A DNA stretch of 64,000 nt from Massilia sp. 9I (GCF_902506415.1 NZ_LR733275.1:1586448-1650447); one strand, 5' to 3'. Positions 17,501-25,881 are shown, counted from the first letter of the stretch. Notes: a model not told the origin generated them from the letters alone. Made by a program: numbers and translations.

Positions 17501-18631
17501 GTTGTCGATGTCGGATGCGAAGATCTGGCAGGCGGGCGGATGCGCCATCTCCTCAGCATGGTCGGCCAGCAGCATCGCCAGCGAATACGCCTCCTCGCCG
17601 GTGGAGCAGGCCGCCACCCACACCCTGACTTCGTCGCCCGCGCCCTTGTCCTTGAACAGCTCCGGAATGATGTCGCGCTCGAGGGCCTCGAAGGCTTCAC
17701 GGTCGCGGAAGAAATTGGTCACCCCGATCAGCATGTCGTCCAGCAGGGCGTGGCATTCGCGCGGATCCGTTTCTAGCAGGCTGCAGTATTCTGGCAGCGT
17801 GTGCACGGCCCGCACCTGCATGCGTCGCTCGATCCGGCGCAGCACCGTCGCGCGCTTGTATTGCTTGAAATCGTGACCGGTGCGGTTCAGCAGAAGGAAC
17901 ACGACGCGCTGCAGCGCTTCCTCGGCCAGCTGGACGTCATCCTGGCGCGGCAGGTGCGCGATCGGTCCCTCGCCGTCGCCGGTCGGCGGCAGTTCGATGA
18001 TGCGTGCGTTTTCCCACAGGTCGATCAGCTTTTGCGGCATCTCGGTCACAGGCAGCACGAAATCGACGATGCCGGTGCCGATCGCCGCTCCCGGCATGCC
18101 GTCGTGCTCGGCGTCGGCGGGCAGCTGCACGATCGTGACGCCGCCCTGTTCCTTGATGCGTTTGAGACCGACCGCGCCGTCCGAGCCGGTGCCCGACAAG
18201 ACGATTGCCACCGAGCGCTCGCGGTGCACCTCGGCCAGCGTGCGGAAGAAAAGGTCGATGGCGATGTGGCTGCCCCGCGGACGCTCCAGCGGCTTCAGGC
18301 TGAGGAAGCTGTCGATCATCGTCAGGTGCTGGTTGGGCGGAATGACGTAGACGTGATTGGCCTCGATCTGCACGGGTTTGAGGACCTGGATCACAGGCAT
18401 GCGCGTCGCCCGCTGAAGCACCTGGTCGGTCGTGGAAGCGTGCTTCGGAGAAAGGTGAAGGATGATGACGAACGCCATGCCACTGTTCTGCGGCATGTTT
18501 TCGAAGAAGCGCTGCAAGGCAGGCAGGCCGCCCGCCGATGCGCCGATGCCGACAACAGGAAATTGGATGGCGCTCGGCACCACGCCAGGCTCGGTTGGCG
18601 GCGGGTTGGGCGAGTCGGCGGTATCGTGCAT
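14501..18631 (-). CDS. CheB-CheR-PAS-histidine kinase-receiver hybrid signalling protein
   Basis: A 1,376-residue fusion. A CheB methylesterase domain (about 20-210) keeps the Ser-His-Asp set in GIGASAGG, ILHLSPKH and GTGSDGA. A CheR methyltransferase follows (about 235-490; RRIERRMQV, CSTGEEAYS). Next come a PAS-like segment, a long coiled coil (about 670-755) built from repeating EELRASNEELQ units, and two PAS domains. A histidine kinase has H-box MSHELRQPLN, N-box NLLSNAIKF and G-box DSGQGIAPG. A C-terminal receiver has phospho-Asp in VSDISMPDMDG. Such proteins couple chemoreceptor-style methylation chemistry to phosphorelay. I chose the ATG at 18631; a TTG seven codons upstream is possible. 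The next gene in the same direction is a second CheB. Confidence 0.93.
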   Translation of the reverse strand: MHDTADSPNPPPTEPGVVPSAIQFPVVGIGASAGGLPALQRFFENMPQNSGMAFVIILHLSPKHASTTDQVLQRATRMPVIQVLKPVQIEANHVYVIPPNQHLTMIDSFLSLKPLERPRGSHIAIDLFFRTLAEVHRERSVAIVLSGTGSDGAVGLKRIKEQGGVTIVQLPADAEHDGMPGAAIGTGIVDFVLPVTEMPQKLIDLWENARIIELPPTGDGEGPIAHLPRQDDVQLAEEALQRVVFLLLNRTGHDFKQYKRATVLRRIERRMQVRAVHTLPEYCSLLETDPRECHALLDDMLIGVTNFFRDREAFEALERDIIPELFKDKGAGDEVRVWVAACSTGEEAYSLAMLLADHAEEMAHPPACQIFASDIDNDAIARARSGVYPASILTDIAPSRLRRHFTKDDDRYNIRKAIRDRILFASHNVLRDPPFSRLDMVSCRNLLIYLNREVQIRVLEMFHFALKPGGYLFLGSSESAESVADFFVPVDKKNRIYRARPTSRTMSSGTQVPSHVSRLPESVLYPPPRRQFSYAEVHQRALALAAPPSLVLDREANIVHMSQRAGQFLRMGAGEPSRNVLALVMPELRLELRSALYQAQQGNTAIDCRHISIELQGRSVIIGMKVSPFRDEDSSENFMLVVFNEVSPEVAPVPAGASRDDMVLTQLETELQRTKEQLQETIEHSEISTEELRASNEELQAINEELRSATEELETSKEELQSVNEELITVNYELKVKVEETGKANDDLNNLIASTDIATVFVDSGMRIKRFTPRATDIFSVIASDLGRSLLDLTHRLDYDQLADDVSATFATLRPVEREVRSYDGRWYIVRLLPYRTTEDRIEGAIMTFFDISERRQAEEQARAHEARMQMVAESTHDYAIISLDAEGHATSWNKGAERLFGYTEAEMLGQSLEALYTPEDRERGAREQEMRRARDDGRSEDERWHLRKDGSRFYASGVTNPLGERAAYGYAKIARDETQRLRLMSERDAAFSHEHRERTGAEHAVAVKDQFLAIMSHELRQPLNMIGINADVLARIPEVRASSLAVRCAETIRTSVVSQAKIIEDLLDMSRVRTGKMALSVTPVQASKVVRAIVDVALADPSAQGLSFKTSIDDSLVVMADAVRFEQIAMNLLSNAIKFTPQGGEIAVNLGADAGMMRLDVVDSGQGIAPGSLAKVFEMFGQANSVTTRAKGGLGIGLALVRELVSLHGGRIEAYSEGVGKGARFTVWLPLVEQDCHEVGTLADAQLDIAGLRILLVDDVEDAVMMMQSLLQMYGAETFGATSARQALDILGREDVELLVSDISMPDMDGYGLLREVRKMPRYSTMPAVAVTGLGREQDIAAAREAGFSAHLGKPLVVDRLLSIISGLLKRHAGP

Positions 18632-18748
18632 GTCAGTTATCAGATCGATCAATCCACAAGTGTAATGGATTCACCTGGCGGTTCGACAGAACTGATAAAA
18701 ATTTTATATTGCCGCGGACACTGCGCCGGGCATCGACGCGCACTCGGT

Positions 18749-19768
18749 TCAGTCCAGGGCAAAAAAATCGGCATCCAGCACGAGGGCACGCAGCGGTGCG
18801 CATTTCTCTTCGGCTTCATTTGCTTTCGTTCGCAGCCTCGATGCCTCGGCCATCTTGCCAGCCGCCTCCGCAACACCGGCGAACTGCTTCAGGATGAGTA
18901 TCCGTTCCTCGATTGCCCGAACCGTCGACCACAAGCTGGTATCGACGGCATCGTTGACCTCGGCGAGCAAGGACTTGAACGAGTAGGCATGCCCCGTATG
19001 GCAGCGAAAGCGCACGAGCTTGCCTTCTTCGATCTGCACCAGCACACCATGACATTCCGGGCAGGTGTAATTCGACACCTTCCCTAGACCCATCACGCCG
19101 GCATACATTCCGCTTTCCTCCAGTGCAACGTCGTTTTCGACTTCCTGGCTCATCCGCGGCGCAGGCAAAACCGGTAGTGGCGATTCACGCGTGGTCTCCC
19201 GTGCGATCGCGGCGCCGAGCTGCTGGATCGTTCCGACGAGATCCACGTTAACGTGTTCGATGGCACTGTCGGGCATCGACCTGTGCTGCGCTTCTTCGGG
19301 GGACTGGACGAACGCGAGTCCCTGGCGGTCCTTGATTTGCCAGAGTCCGGCCGTTCCATCGTCGAGCGCGCCGGTCAGGATCACGCCGATCGCTCGCGGG
19401 CCGAACGCCAGTGCGGCCGAGCGGAACAGCGCATCGATCGCCGGCCTGACGCGGCACTCCTTGGGGCCACGCGTTACCCTCAGCCGATCACCTTCGACCA
19501 ACAAATGACGGTCCGGTGTCGCGACATAGATCGTGTCAGGCATGATCTCCTGTCGGTCGTCGGCAAAGGTCACATGCATCGATGTGACCCTTTGCAGGAT
19601 ACGGGGCAGCTGGCTCGGAGAATGTGGCGAAACATGCAATACAACGCAGAAACTCGCTCCGGTATCTGGCGGCATACACGCAAATAAGGCCTGGAGGGCT
19701 TCGACGCCGCCTGCGGACGCGCCAACGACAACAATGTTTCGTCTGATGCCGTGTTGAAGCTTGTCCAT
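18749..19768 (-). CDS. Stand-alone CheB-type methylesterase with C-terminal zinc ribbon
   Basis: A 339-residue protein. The CheB catalytic domain (about 10-190) has VVVGASAGG (Ser), VVLHVSPHSPS (His) and LTGALDDGTAG (Asp), and lacks the usual N-terminal receiver. A zinc-ribbon-like segment at about 245-270 (CPECHGVL ... FRCHTGHAYS) precedes a helical tail. ATG 19768 has AAGGAT upstream; a longer in-frame start has none. It lies just upstream of the CheB-CheR kinase gene in the same orientation, 117 bases apart, so the two may act in one pathway. A TACAAT box at 19794-19799 could be the -10. Confidence 0.88.
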   Translation of the reverse strand: MDKLQHGIRRNIVVVGASAGGVEALQALFACMPPDTGASFCVVLHVSPHSPSQLPRILQRVTSMHVTFADDRQEIMPDTIYVATPDRHLLVEGDRLRVTRGPKECRVRPAIDALFRSAALAFGPRAIGVILTGALDDGTAGLWQIKDRQGLAFVQSPEEAQHRSMPDSAIEHVNVDLVGTIQQLGAAIARETTRESPLPVLPAPRMSQEVENDVALEESGMYAGVMGLGKVSNYTCPECHGVLVQIEEGKLVRFRCHTGHAYSFKSLLAEVNDAVDTSLWSTVRAIEERILILKQFAGVAEAAGKMAEASRLRTKANEAEEKCAPLRALVLDADFFALD

Positions 19769-19970
19769 TGGGGATCCTTTGCAATTGGAACCCATTGTAG
19801 CGCGTACCTGCACAAAACCAGTTCGTTTGGCTACCGGTTCAGGCATGCATCCGAGTGCCCGCCGCTTCTTGCCGGTCGTTCATCTACGGCGGAAGGCGGA
19901 CCATCATTTCGCGCCCAGCATCGGTTCCGTCACAGCCGAAGAAGGCTCCTGCTAGAAGTAATGCAACAGT

Positions 19971-19990
19971 ATGGCGGACGTTTCCGCCAT
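19971..19990. repeat. Perfect 8-4-8 palindrome
   Basis: The arms are ATGGCGGA/TCCGCCAT with loop CGTT, followed by TTT. It lies between the divergently placed CheB promoter region and the terminator of the SMC operon. The 19769-20061 gap holds no gene. It could be a second weak terminator reading rightward or an operator. Confidence 0.4.
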
Positions 19991-20030
19991 TTTCGACTTC
20001 ATATTCCCAGAACCCTACCCGGCGCGGCCG

Positions 20031-20054
20031 AAAAAAAGGGAGCCGGCGGCTCCC
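20031..20054 (-). terminator. Rho-independent terminator of the SMC operon
   Basis: On the minus strand GGGAGCC-GCC-GGCTCCC is followed by seven T. It starts eight bases past the stop of the SMC-like gene and fixes the 3' end of the three-gene operon. Confidence 0.9.
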
Positions 20055-20061
20055 TCCTGTC

Positions 20062-22884
20062 TTACGCGGCCTTCGCCTCGTCCTTCCTTCGCTGCAGCAC
20101 GAAGATCGGCTGCGCCCACTGCACGTCCTTCTTTTTCTTGCTGGTGATGAGCGTCAGCTCCGACGGGTCGTACACGTCGGTGTTGTGCGTCAGCGGCGTC
20201 GTCATCAGGTACTGGGCGTCGGTGTTCTTCAGGAACTCGCCGACCAGCTGGATGTTGCGGATGTCCAGGTGGGCGAAGGGTTCGTCGATGAACACGAAGC
20301 CGCCCGAACCTTCTTCCGACTTCAGCAGGCCGATGAGCAGCACCAGCGACTTCATTACCTGCTGGCCGCCGGAGGCCTCGCCGTCGTTCATGCCGATCTG
20401 GTCCTTGCCGTCGAACTTGAAGCGCACGTGCAGGCCGGCCTGGGCCAGCTGCACGTCGTCGTTCTCCAGGCGTACCGGGTCGGCCTGCACGTCGATGCCC
20501 GCCAGCTCGCCCAGCTCCTTGATGTTCTTGGAGTAGGTCTTGATGGTGTAGCGCAGGCGCTCGATGTAGGCGCCGCGCGCGTTGGCCGTGGCCTCGATCG
20601 CGCGGTTGTTCTGGTAGCGGCGTTCCTCGGTCTCGCTCTGGCGGCCGCTCAGCTGGTCGTTCAGGCGCGCGTACTGGTCGATGACCGTCGCATCCTGTTC
20701 CCAGTCGTCGCGACCCAGCGCGTGCTCGAGCGAGGACAGGCGCAGGTTGACCTGGTGCGCATTCTGGTGCTTGGCCACGATGGCGCCGCGCCAGTTCGCG
20801 TTCTTCCAGTTCTGCGGCACGTGGCGCCAGCTCTTGCGCAAGCCAAGGAGGGCCTGCGCGTGCTCGCTGCGCTGCTCGATCGTGCGGCGGTTGTTCAGGC
20901 GCATGCCCGCTTCCGCTTCCGACAGCGCCATGCGCGCGTTCTGCCACACGGTGTCGGCGCGGGTGCGCGCCACCGTCGCGTTCTTGGTCAGCATCGACAA
21001 TTCGCCCAGGCGCGCGCCCACTTCCAGGCGCTCGGCGCGCAGCGGCTGCAGCGCGCGTGCGGCTTCCTCGAACTCCGCCTGGCGCGCCGACAGTTCCTTG
21101 GCGGCGTCGACGCCGGCGATGCGGCCCTTCAGGGCGCCGACTTCGGCGGCGAGTTTGCTGATCGCCAGCGTGAGCGCGTCTTCCTGGGCTTCCAGGCTAG
21201 GCAGCAGCTTCTGGATCGCTTCCAGGCGCTGGGTCTTGCCGGCCGAGCCGAAGCGGTAGCGCGAGGGTTCGACGAACAGCGAGCGGCCGCCGCGGCGTTC
21301 GCGGTGGTAGGCGTCCGGCGTGATCCACTCATCGGAATCCGACTTGAAGCCGGCGTCCACCGATTCCACGCGCTCGATGCGCTCCAGCTGGTCGATCAGC
21401 CAGCCCGGCGCCTTGCTCGAAAAACGCACCACCGACAGCAGGCTGCTGTCCTTCACCACCGGCGCCTCGACGCAATCGGGCACGATGAAGTGGCGATAGC
21501 GCTCCTTCTCCGCCAGGCGGTAGGCCGCCGGGGCATCCTTGGCTTTCTCGAGCAGCACCACGGACGCGTAACCGCCCAGCACACCCTCGACCGCGCCCTG
21601 CCACTTCGGATCGGTCACCTCGACGATGTCCGACAGCATGGCGTGGGCGATGCCCTCGTCGCGCAGGGCGCGGCGCATCTGGCGCTGCGCTTCCGGCTCC
21701 GGCATCGCGCTCTTGCCCTGCAGCGCCGAGATGGTGGCCAGTTCGCCCGCGATCTTGGCGGCGACGTTGTCGCGCTGCTGCTTTTGCTTGGCGAGTTCCG
21801 CTTCTTTTTCGTTCAGCTGGTTGGCCACCTCGGCCAGGTCGGCGCCGGCGTCCGCGGACAGCTTCTGCAGGCGCTCCTTCTGCTCGGCCAGGCTTTCCAG
21901 CGGCTTGAGCTTCTGGTTGATCGCTGTCAGGCGGCTGGCCAGTTCGGTGGCTTCCTGCTCCAGCTGGGTTTCCTGTTTCTGCGCTTCGGTCAGGGCGCGC
22001 TGCTGGGCGGCCAGCTGCTGGCGCTTCTCGGCCAGGATCGAATCGGCCTGCAGCAGGGGCTTCCTCGCTTCGCGCATGGCGCGGCTGATGGTTGCCGACT
22101 TTTCGCGCGCCTCGTGGTATTCGAGGGCCGGCAGCACTTCTTCTTGCAGCTCGCGCTTTTCCTTGTGCAGGTCTTCCCACTGGTGGTAGTTGGCCACGCG
22201 CAGGCGCAGGCCTTCCAGGTTGATGCGCGAGATCTCGAGTTCGGCCTCGAAGCGCTTCAGTTCCGTCTCGGTGTCGCGCTGGTGGCGCTTGGCTTCGTCA
22301 TAGGCGTCCAGCACTTCCTTGTCGCCAAAGACCTGGAACACCAGGTCGAGCAGCTGGCGCGGCGCGTATTCGCACAGCTTGTCGGTCTCGCCCTGCTCCA
22401 GCGCCAGCACTTTCGACATGGCGGGCGACAGGCCGGCCGAGGCCAGGCGCTTCTTGTAGTTCTCGACGCCGAGCCAGTCGGTGGCTTCGGTGACTTCCTC
22501 GATCTCGACGTTCCCGGGACGCATCAGGTACTGGCGCTTCCAGTCGCCGCCGTTCTTCTGCACCTGGCAGAACAGCGTCACTTCGTCGTCCGAGAAGAAG
22601 CCGGAATGGCGGAACGGGCGGTTCGACAGCTGTTTGCCGACCGGCTTGTTGTCGACCACGGCGCGCAGCCAGGCGCTTTGCTGGCCCGAGTGGCGCGCAT
22701 AGTGTTTATAGGTGCGGCCCATCGAGCAGTCCAGGCCGAACAGGGTGCGCAGCGCGTCCAGCAAGGTGGTCTTGCCGGAGCCGTTCTGGCCCGCGATCGT
22801 AATGATCTTGGCGTCCAGCGGGATGTTCTTGATCCGCTGCCAGTAATCCCAGTGGACCAGTTCGAGTGATTTGATGTGGAACAT
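20062..22884 (-). CDS. SMC/MksB/JetC-like condensin ATPase
   Basis: A 940-residue SMC-type ATPase. Walker A is GQNGSGKTT (32-40). Two long coiled-coil arms flank a hinge-like globular centre at about 405-560 (WQGAVEGVLGGYASVVLLE). The ABC signature is EASGGQQ near 838, and Walker B is FVFIDEPFAHLD near 864. The C-terminal helper loop is TTPLTHNTD. SMC ATPases of the MukB/MksB/JetC group load on DNA with kleisin and kite partners and extrude loops. Here the two genes immediately upstream are of matching sizes. The start is nine bases after the kite stop, with AAGG overlapping that stop. The gene ends at a strong terminator, with no nuclease gene after it. Confidence 0.88.
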   Translation of the reverse strand: MFHIKSLELVHWDYWQRIKNIPLDAKIITIAGQNGSGKTTLLDALRTLFGLDCSMGRTYKHYARHSGQQSAWLRAVVDNKPVGKQLSNRPFRHSGFFSDDEVTLFCQVQKNGGDWKRQYLMRPGNVEIEEVTEATDWLGVENYKKRLASAGLSPAMSKVLALEQGETDKLCEYAPRQLLDLVFQVFGDKEVLDAYDEAKRHQRDTETELKRFEAELEISRINLEGLRLRVANYHQWEDLHKEKRELQEEVLPALEYHEAREKSATISRAMREARKPLLQADSILAEKRQQLAAQQRALTEAQKQETQLEQEATELASRLTAINQKLKPLESLAEQKERLQKLSADAGADLAEVANQLNEKEAELAKQKQQRDNVAAKIAGELATISALQGKSAMPEPEAQRQMRRALRDEGIAHAMLSDIVEVTDPKWQGAVEGVLGGYASVVLLEKAKDAPAAYRLAEKERYRHFIVPDCVEAPVVKDSSLLSVVRFSSKAPGWLIDQLERIERVESVDAGFKSDSDEWITPDAYHRERRGGRSLFVEPSRYRFGSAGKTQRLEAIQKLLPSLEAQEDALTLAISKLAAEVGALKGRIAGVDAAKELSARQAEFEEAARALQPLRAERLEVGARLGELSMLTKNATVARTRADTVWQNARMALSEAEAGMRLNNRRTIEQRSEHAQALLGLRKSWRHVPQNWKNANWRGAIVAKHQNAHQVNLRLSSLEHALGRDDWEQDATVIDQYARLNDQLSGRQSETEERRYQNNRAIEATANARGAYIERLRYTIKTYSKNIKELGELAGIDVQADPVRLENDDVQLAQAGLHVRFKFDGKDQIGMNDGEASGGQQVMKSLVLLIGLLKSEEGSGGFVFIDEPFAHLDIRNIQLVGEFLKNTDAQYLMTTPLTHNTDVYDPSELTLITSKKKKDVQWAQPIFVLQRRKDEAKAA

Positions 22885-22893
22885 GGGCTTGCC

Positions 22894-23601
22894 TTAATTC
22901 GGGGTATCGGCGGCGTCGTCGGTCGTTTCGACGACGGCATCGTTGGCGGCATCGACCTTGCGCGGCACCGCAGCCAGCGGCGCGCGCTTGAACACGTCGG
23001 CCAGCGCGCCGTTGATGATGCGTTCCTTGAGCAGGTCGGTGTCCATCATCAGGTCCAGCAGCGGGCCTTCCAGGATCACGTCGCCGCGGCGCTCGATGAA
23101 GCCGAGCTTGGACAGCACGCCCAGGTTCATGTCCATGCGGGTCTTCTTGCCCAGCTTGTCGCCGAAGTCCGACAGCAGCGCGGTGTAGGAGATGCCGATG
23201 GACGTATCTTCGGCGCGCGGGATCGGCGCGTCCTGTCCGAACATGTCGGTCTGGTCGTCCGCCACCGTGACGTGGGTCTCCTGGCGCTCGCGCTTCGGAA
23301 GGATGATCTGGGCCCACAGCACCACCAGCAGGGCCACGCCATCGCGGGTCAGGCCGAAGTTATTGTTCTGCCAGATGTCCTTCGCGCCGAAGATCTTCGG
23401 CTCGACGTTGCGGTGCAGGGCGATCGTCACATGGTCGGCATACACGTTGTCGAGCAGCTTCAGGCCGGATTCCAGCAGGCGCTTGTCGACTTCGATGCGG
23501 AAGGCTTCGTCCGACAGGGCGCGCTTGACCATCTTGTCGTCGCGGCGCAGGGTCTGGTGCGTGAGCAGGCGCGCGATCAGGATTTGTGCGTCGTCATTCA
23601 T
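22894..23601 (-). CDS. Kite-subunit-like protein (MksE/JetB-like)
   Basis: A 235-residue protein with winged-helix character: IARLLTHQTLRRDDKMV, then IWQNNNFGLTRDGVALLVVLWAQIILP, then LSKLGFIERRGDVILEGPLLDLMMD. The last segment is the classic beta-hairpin wing. An acidic, disordered tail follows (NDAVVETTDDAADTPN). Size, position between kleisin-like and SMC genes, and the 'second wing' phrase fit MksE/JetB kite proteins that dimerise and bind the kleisin. The ATG overlaps the upstream stop by eight bases (ATGAATGA), implying translational coupling and a fixed subunit ratio. Assignment is by context plus secondary-structure pattern. Confidence 0.75.
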   Translation of the reverse strand: MNDDAQILIARLLTHQTLRRDDKMVKRALSDEAFRIEVDKRLLESGLKLLDNVYADHVTIALHRNVEPKIFGAKDIWQNNNFGLTRDGVALLVVLWAQIILPKRERQETHVTVADDQTDMFGQDAPIPRAEDTSIGISYTALLSDFGDKLGKKTRMDMNLGVLSKLGFIERRGDVILEGPLLDLMMDTDLLKERIINGALADVFKRAPLAAVPRKVDAANDAVVETTDDAADTPN

Positions 23602-24961
23602 CGGAAGGGCTTTCAGTATTCAGTGAGAGAGTGGCGATCGACATCGCCGCCACTTCAGGATCGTCGAGCTGGATCATGGCGTCGGTCGGCTCGAACTTCA
23701 CCGGCAGGCGCGCCAGCTCGGCGGTCGCGCCCTGCAGGCTGGCCTCGGCCGCGTCGCCCAGCAGCGGCAGCAGCGAGGCGCGATAGGACGCGACCGCAAA
23801 GCTGGCCGGCAGCAGAGATTCGTGCAGCGCCACCTTCTTCGGGCCGCTCTCCGAAAACTCGGGGAAGTTGCCGAGGTTGGCGAAGTCGGCCAGCTTGTTG
23901 ATCCAGTCGTTCAGTTCGGCCTGCATGGCCGGATTGTCGTTCACCGTCGTCGGCGCATCCGTGCCGGTCGGCAGGCCTTTCGGACCAGTCGAGGTCACGC
24001 GTTCAAGCAGCAGCTCGGTCTCGGCCACGTCGATCATCTCGGCCGGTGTGCCGAACAGCGGCACCACCGGGCGGTCGATCGCTTCCGAGGCCAGGCTGGC
24101 CAGGTCTTCGTGGGCCAGCAGCCAGCGCTTGACGTCGGTGGTCGACAGGCCGGACTGGCCCAGGTGCACGCGCTGGCGCTCGATCTGGTTCAGCGCGCGC
24201 GAGAACATGCCCTGCATGTTCAGCAGCGCACTCTGGGCGCGGCCGATGGCCTGCGCCGCCTTGTGGGTGGCCGAATCGGCGCTCGGATCCATCGTGATGG
24301 CGCGCAGGATGACGGAGCCCTTCTCCACCCAGTCGCAGGCCATGTGCCACTTGGCCTGCGAGGTGCGCAGGCGGAATTCGGAACCGGAGGCGATCGCGTC
24401 GCGGAATTCCTCGGTCAGCTCGACCAGGCGGCCCAGCAGGTGGCGCAGCTGCTCCACCGTGACGCCGCCCACGGCCTGGGCGCCAGCCACCTGCGACAGC
24501 AGGAAGCCCATCTCGGCATCGTCTTCTTCCGGCTTCGCCAGCGCGATCAGGGTGTCGAGCGCGGAGAGCACGTTGCGCGCCAGCGGCGTGATGCGGTACA
24601 CGGCACCCGGGCCGTCCCAGGCCAGGAGGCCATGGCCGCGCAGGCGGTTCAGCACCGTCTCCAGACTTTCCGCGGTCAGGTAGGCCAGCTTGTTGTTGAT
24701 GTCGGCGCGCGAGAAGGCGGAGCTGGCGGTGTCGCTGGCCAGTTCGCGCAGGACGAGCAGGCGCACCAGCACGCCGTCCTGGGTGCCGTGGAACAGCGCC
24801 GTGAAGGCCGAAAGCATCGGCTGCGCGCGCTTGAGGTGGTAGACCTGCTCGATCTCGTCGGGCGCAACGCCGCTCTGGAAGTGCGCCTGCAGCGGGTCGT
24901 CTTCCGGGGGAGTCGTCAGGGAGTCGTCGGCGAGCGCCGCGCCGGCAAGGTGGTCGATCAT
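23594..24961 (-). CDS. Kleisin-like subunit (MksF/JetA-like)
   Basis: A 455-residue, mainly helical protein. The N-terminus has a winged-helix-like block (SAFSRADINNKLAYLTAESLETVLNRL, LLAWDGPGAVYRITPLAR). A helical middle contains repeated Gln/Arg-rich helices (GRAQSALLNMQGMFSRALNQIERQRVHL). The C-terminus (ARLPVKFEPTDAMIQLDDPEV) looks like an extended wing. Architecture and gene order match the kleisin of Muk/Mks/Jet complexes. It is the first gene of the operon, behind an extended -10 promoter and a hairpin leader. ATG 24961 was preferred over an upstream TTG that lacks a ribosome-binding site. Confidence 0.72.
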   Translation of the reverse strand: MIDHLAGAALADDSLTTPPEDDPLQAHFQSGVAPDEIEQVYHLKRAQPMLSAFTALFHGTQDGVLVRLLVLRELASDTASSAFSRADINNKLAYLTAESLETVLNRLRGHGLLAWDGPGAVYRITPLARNVLSALDTLIALAKPEEDDAEMGFLLSQVAGAQAVGGVTVEQLRHLLGRLVELTEEFRDAIASGSEFRLRTSQAKWHMACDWVEKGSVILRAITMDPSADSATHKAAQAIGRAQSALLNMQGMFSRALNQIERQRVHLGQSGLSTTDVKRWLLAHEDLASLASEAIDRPVVPLFGTPAEMIDVAETELLLERVTSTGPKGLPTGTDAPTTVNDNPAMQAELNDWINKLADFANLGNFPEFSESGPKKVALHESLLPASFAVASYRASLLPLLGDAAEASLQGATAELARLPVKFEPTDAMIQLDDPEVAAMSIATLSLNTESPSDE

Positions 24962-24980
24962 CTTAAATACCGTTCTCTGG

Positions 24981-25021
24981 CGCGGACAGGCTGAACCGTC
25001 CGCGGGGGCGCCAGTATAACA
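24981..25021 (-). promoter_or_regulatory. Promoter and 5' hairpin leader of the SMC operon
   Basis: On the minus strand an extended -10 element, TGTTATACT, lies at 25013-25021. Transcription would start a few bases later, so the first 25-30 bases of the mRNA contain the hairpin CGCGGAC-N10-GTCCGCG (24981-25004), ending about 19 bases before the ATG. No good -35 is seen, as is common for extended -10 promoters. A role in message stability or translation control is inferred. Confidence 0.5.
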
Positions 25022-25127
25022 GTTTAGGATGGGCAATTAGGAGATCGAAAGACCGCCTGATTGCAGGAAAGACACACCCGGCTATTGTCTTAATTACAAT
25101 TCGACATTGCAAGAAAGTGACAGGGAA

Positions 25128-25880
25128 TTAGCGTTTTGTCACCGTATTCAGCGTCTGCTCGATCTGTTCCTTCTCGCCGTCGGCGTAGCGCAGCTTGACC
25201 GGATACCACTCGTGCTGCGGCGCCAGCCAGACGTCCAGGGTCTGGTCCTTCTTGTCCGCCAGCGGCTGGCGCGACACCAGGATGGCGTCGACCTCGCCCA
25301 GGCCGGTGCGCACTTTTTCGCGCTTGACCACCTTGAACACCCAGGTTTCGGCATCGCGGCGCCCGGCCACGAAGAAGGGCCACTCGGAGCCCGGCTTGAA
25401 CTTCTCGCCGGCGCCGCGCGCCACCGCGGCCAGCTGCCAGGTGATCGAGGCGCGGTCCTGTTCGCCCCCTTTGAGCGGATAGACCTGCTTGCTCTCGCTG
25501 AAGCGCAGCGCCTTGGCCTCGCGGTCGAAGGTCGCCGTGGTCGGGTCCTTGCGGATGCGCTTCTCGACGAACTCGGCGGGGGCCAAGCCGTAGGCATCCA
25601 CGGCGCCGCTACTGCGGTCCTCGGTGATGGTGCCCAGCACCGCCACTTTCGAATCGGCGTTGACGCTGTATTTACCGTCACCGGCGCGCCAGGTGACGAT
25701 GGCCTCGCCTTTCAGGCCGAAGCCGCGCTGGCGCGCCTGCAGCTCGTAGTGCAGGTCGGCCGAAGGCGGCAGCTCGAAGGCACGCTTGACGGCGGCCGGA
25801 GAGTCCTGTGCGCCTGCGGGGCCGAGGGCAAGCGCGAGCAGGAGCGCCGCGGCGGATTTGGGTACAGCAAATCGTTGCAT
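25128..25880 (-). CDS. Periplasmic DUF3108 protein (second of a tandem pair)
   Basis: A 250-residue protein with a signal peptide (AAALLLALALGPAGA, cleaved near residue 24). One DUF3108 domain follows (LHYELQARQRGFGLKGEAIVTW ... DVWLAPQHEWYPVKLRYAD). The closing 'WLAPxHEWYPVKL' strand pair is the family hallmark. DUF3108 proteins are predicted periplasmic beta-barrel-like domains of unknown function. Its start lies one base after the stop of the preceding paralogue, so they are co-translated, probably from one transcript. Confidence 0.85.
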   Translation of the reverse strand: MQRFAVPKSAAALLLALALGPAGAQDSPAAVKRAFELPPSADLHYELQARQRGFGLKGEAIVTWRAGDGKYSVNADSKVAVLGTITEDRSSGAVDAYGLAPAEFVEKRIRKDPTTATFDREAKALRFSESKQVYPLKGGEQDRASITWQLAAVARGAGEKFKPGSEWPFFVAGRRDAETWVFKVVKREKVRTGLGEVDAILVSRQPLADKKDQTLDVWLAPQHEWYPVKLRYADGEKEQIEQTLNTVTKR

Positions 25881-25881
25881 A

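Noticed and set aside
19855..22869. A long open frame on the plus strand opposite the SMC-like gene
   Set aside because: It is antisense to a gene with clear Walker and signature motifs; its composition (Val/Arg/Gln/His-rich, no motif) is typical of the complement of GC-rich coding sequence.
20062..24961. Calling the SMC operon a complete Wadjet defence system
   Set aside because: Wadjet needs JetD; a terminator closes the operon after the third gene and no nuclease is encoded in the flanking DNA.
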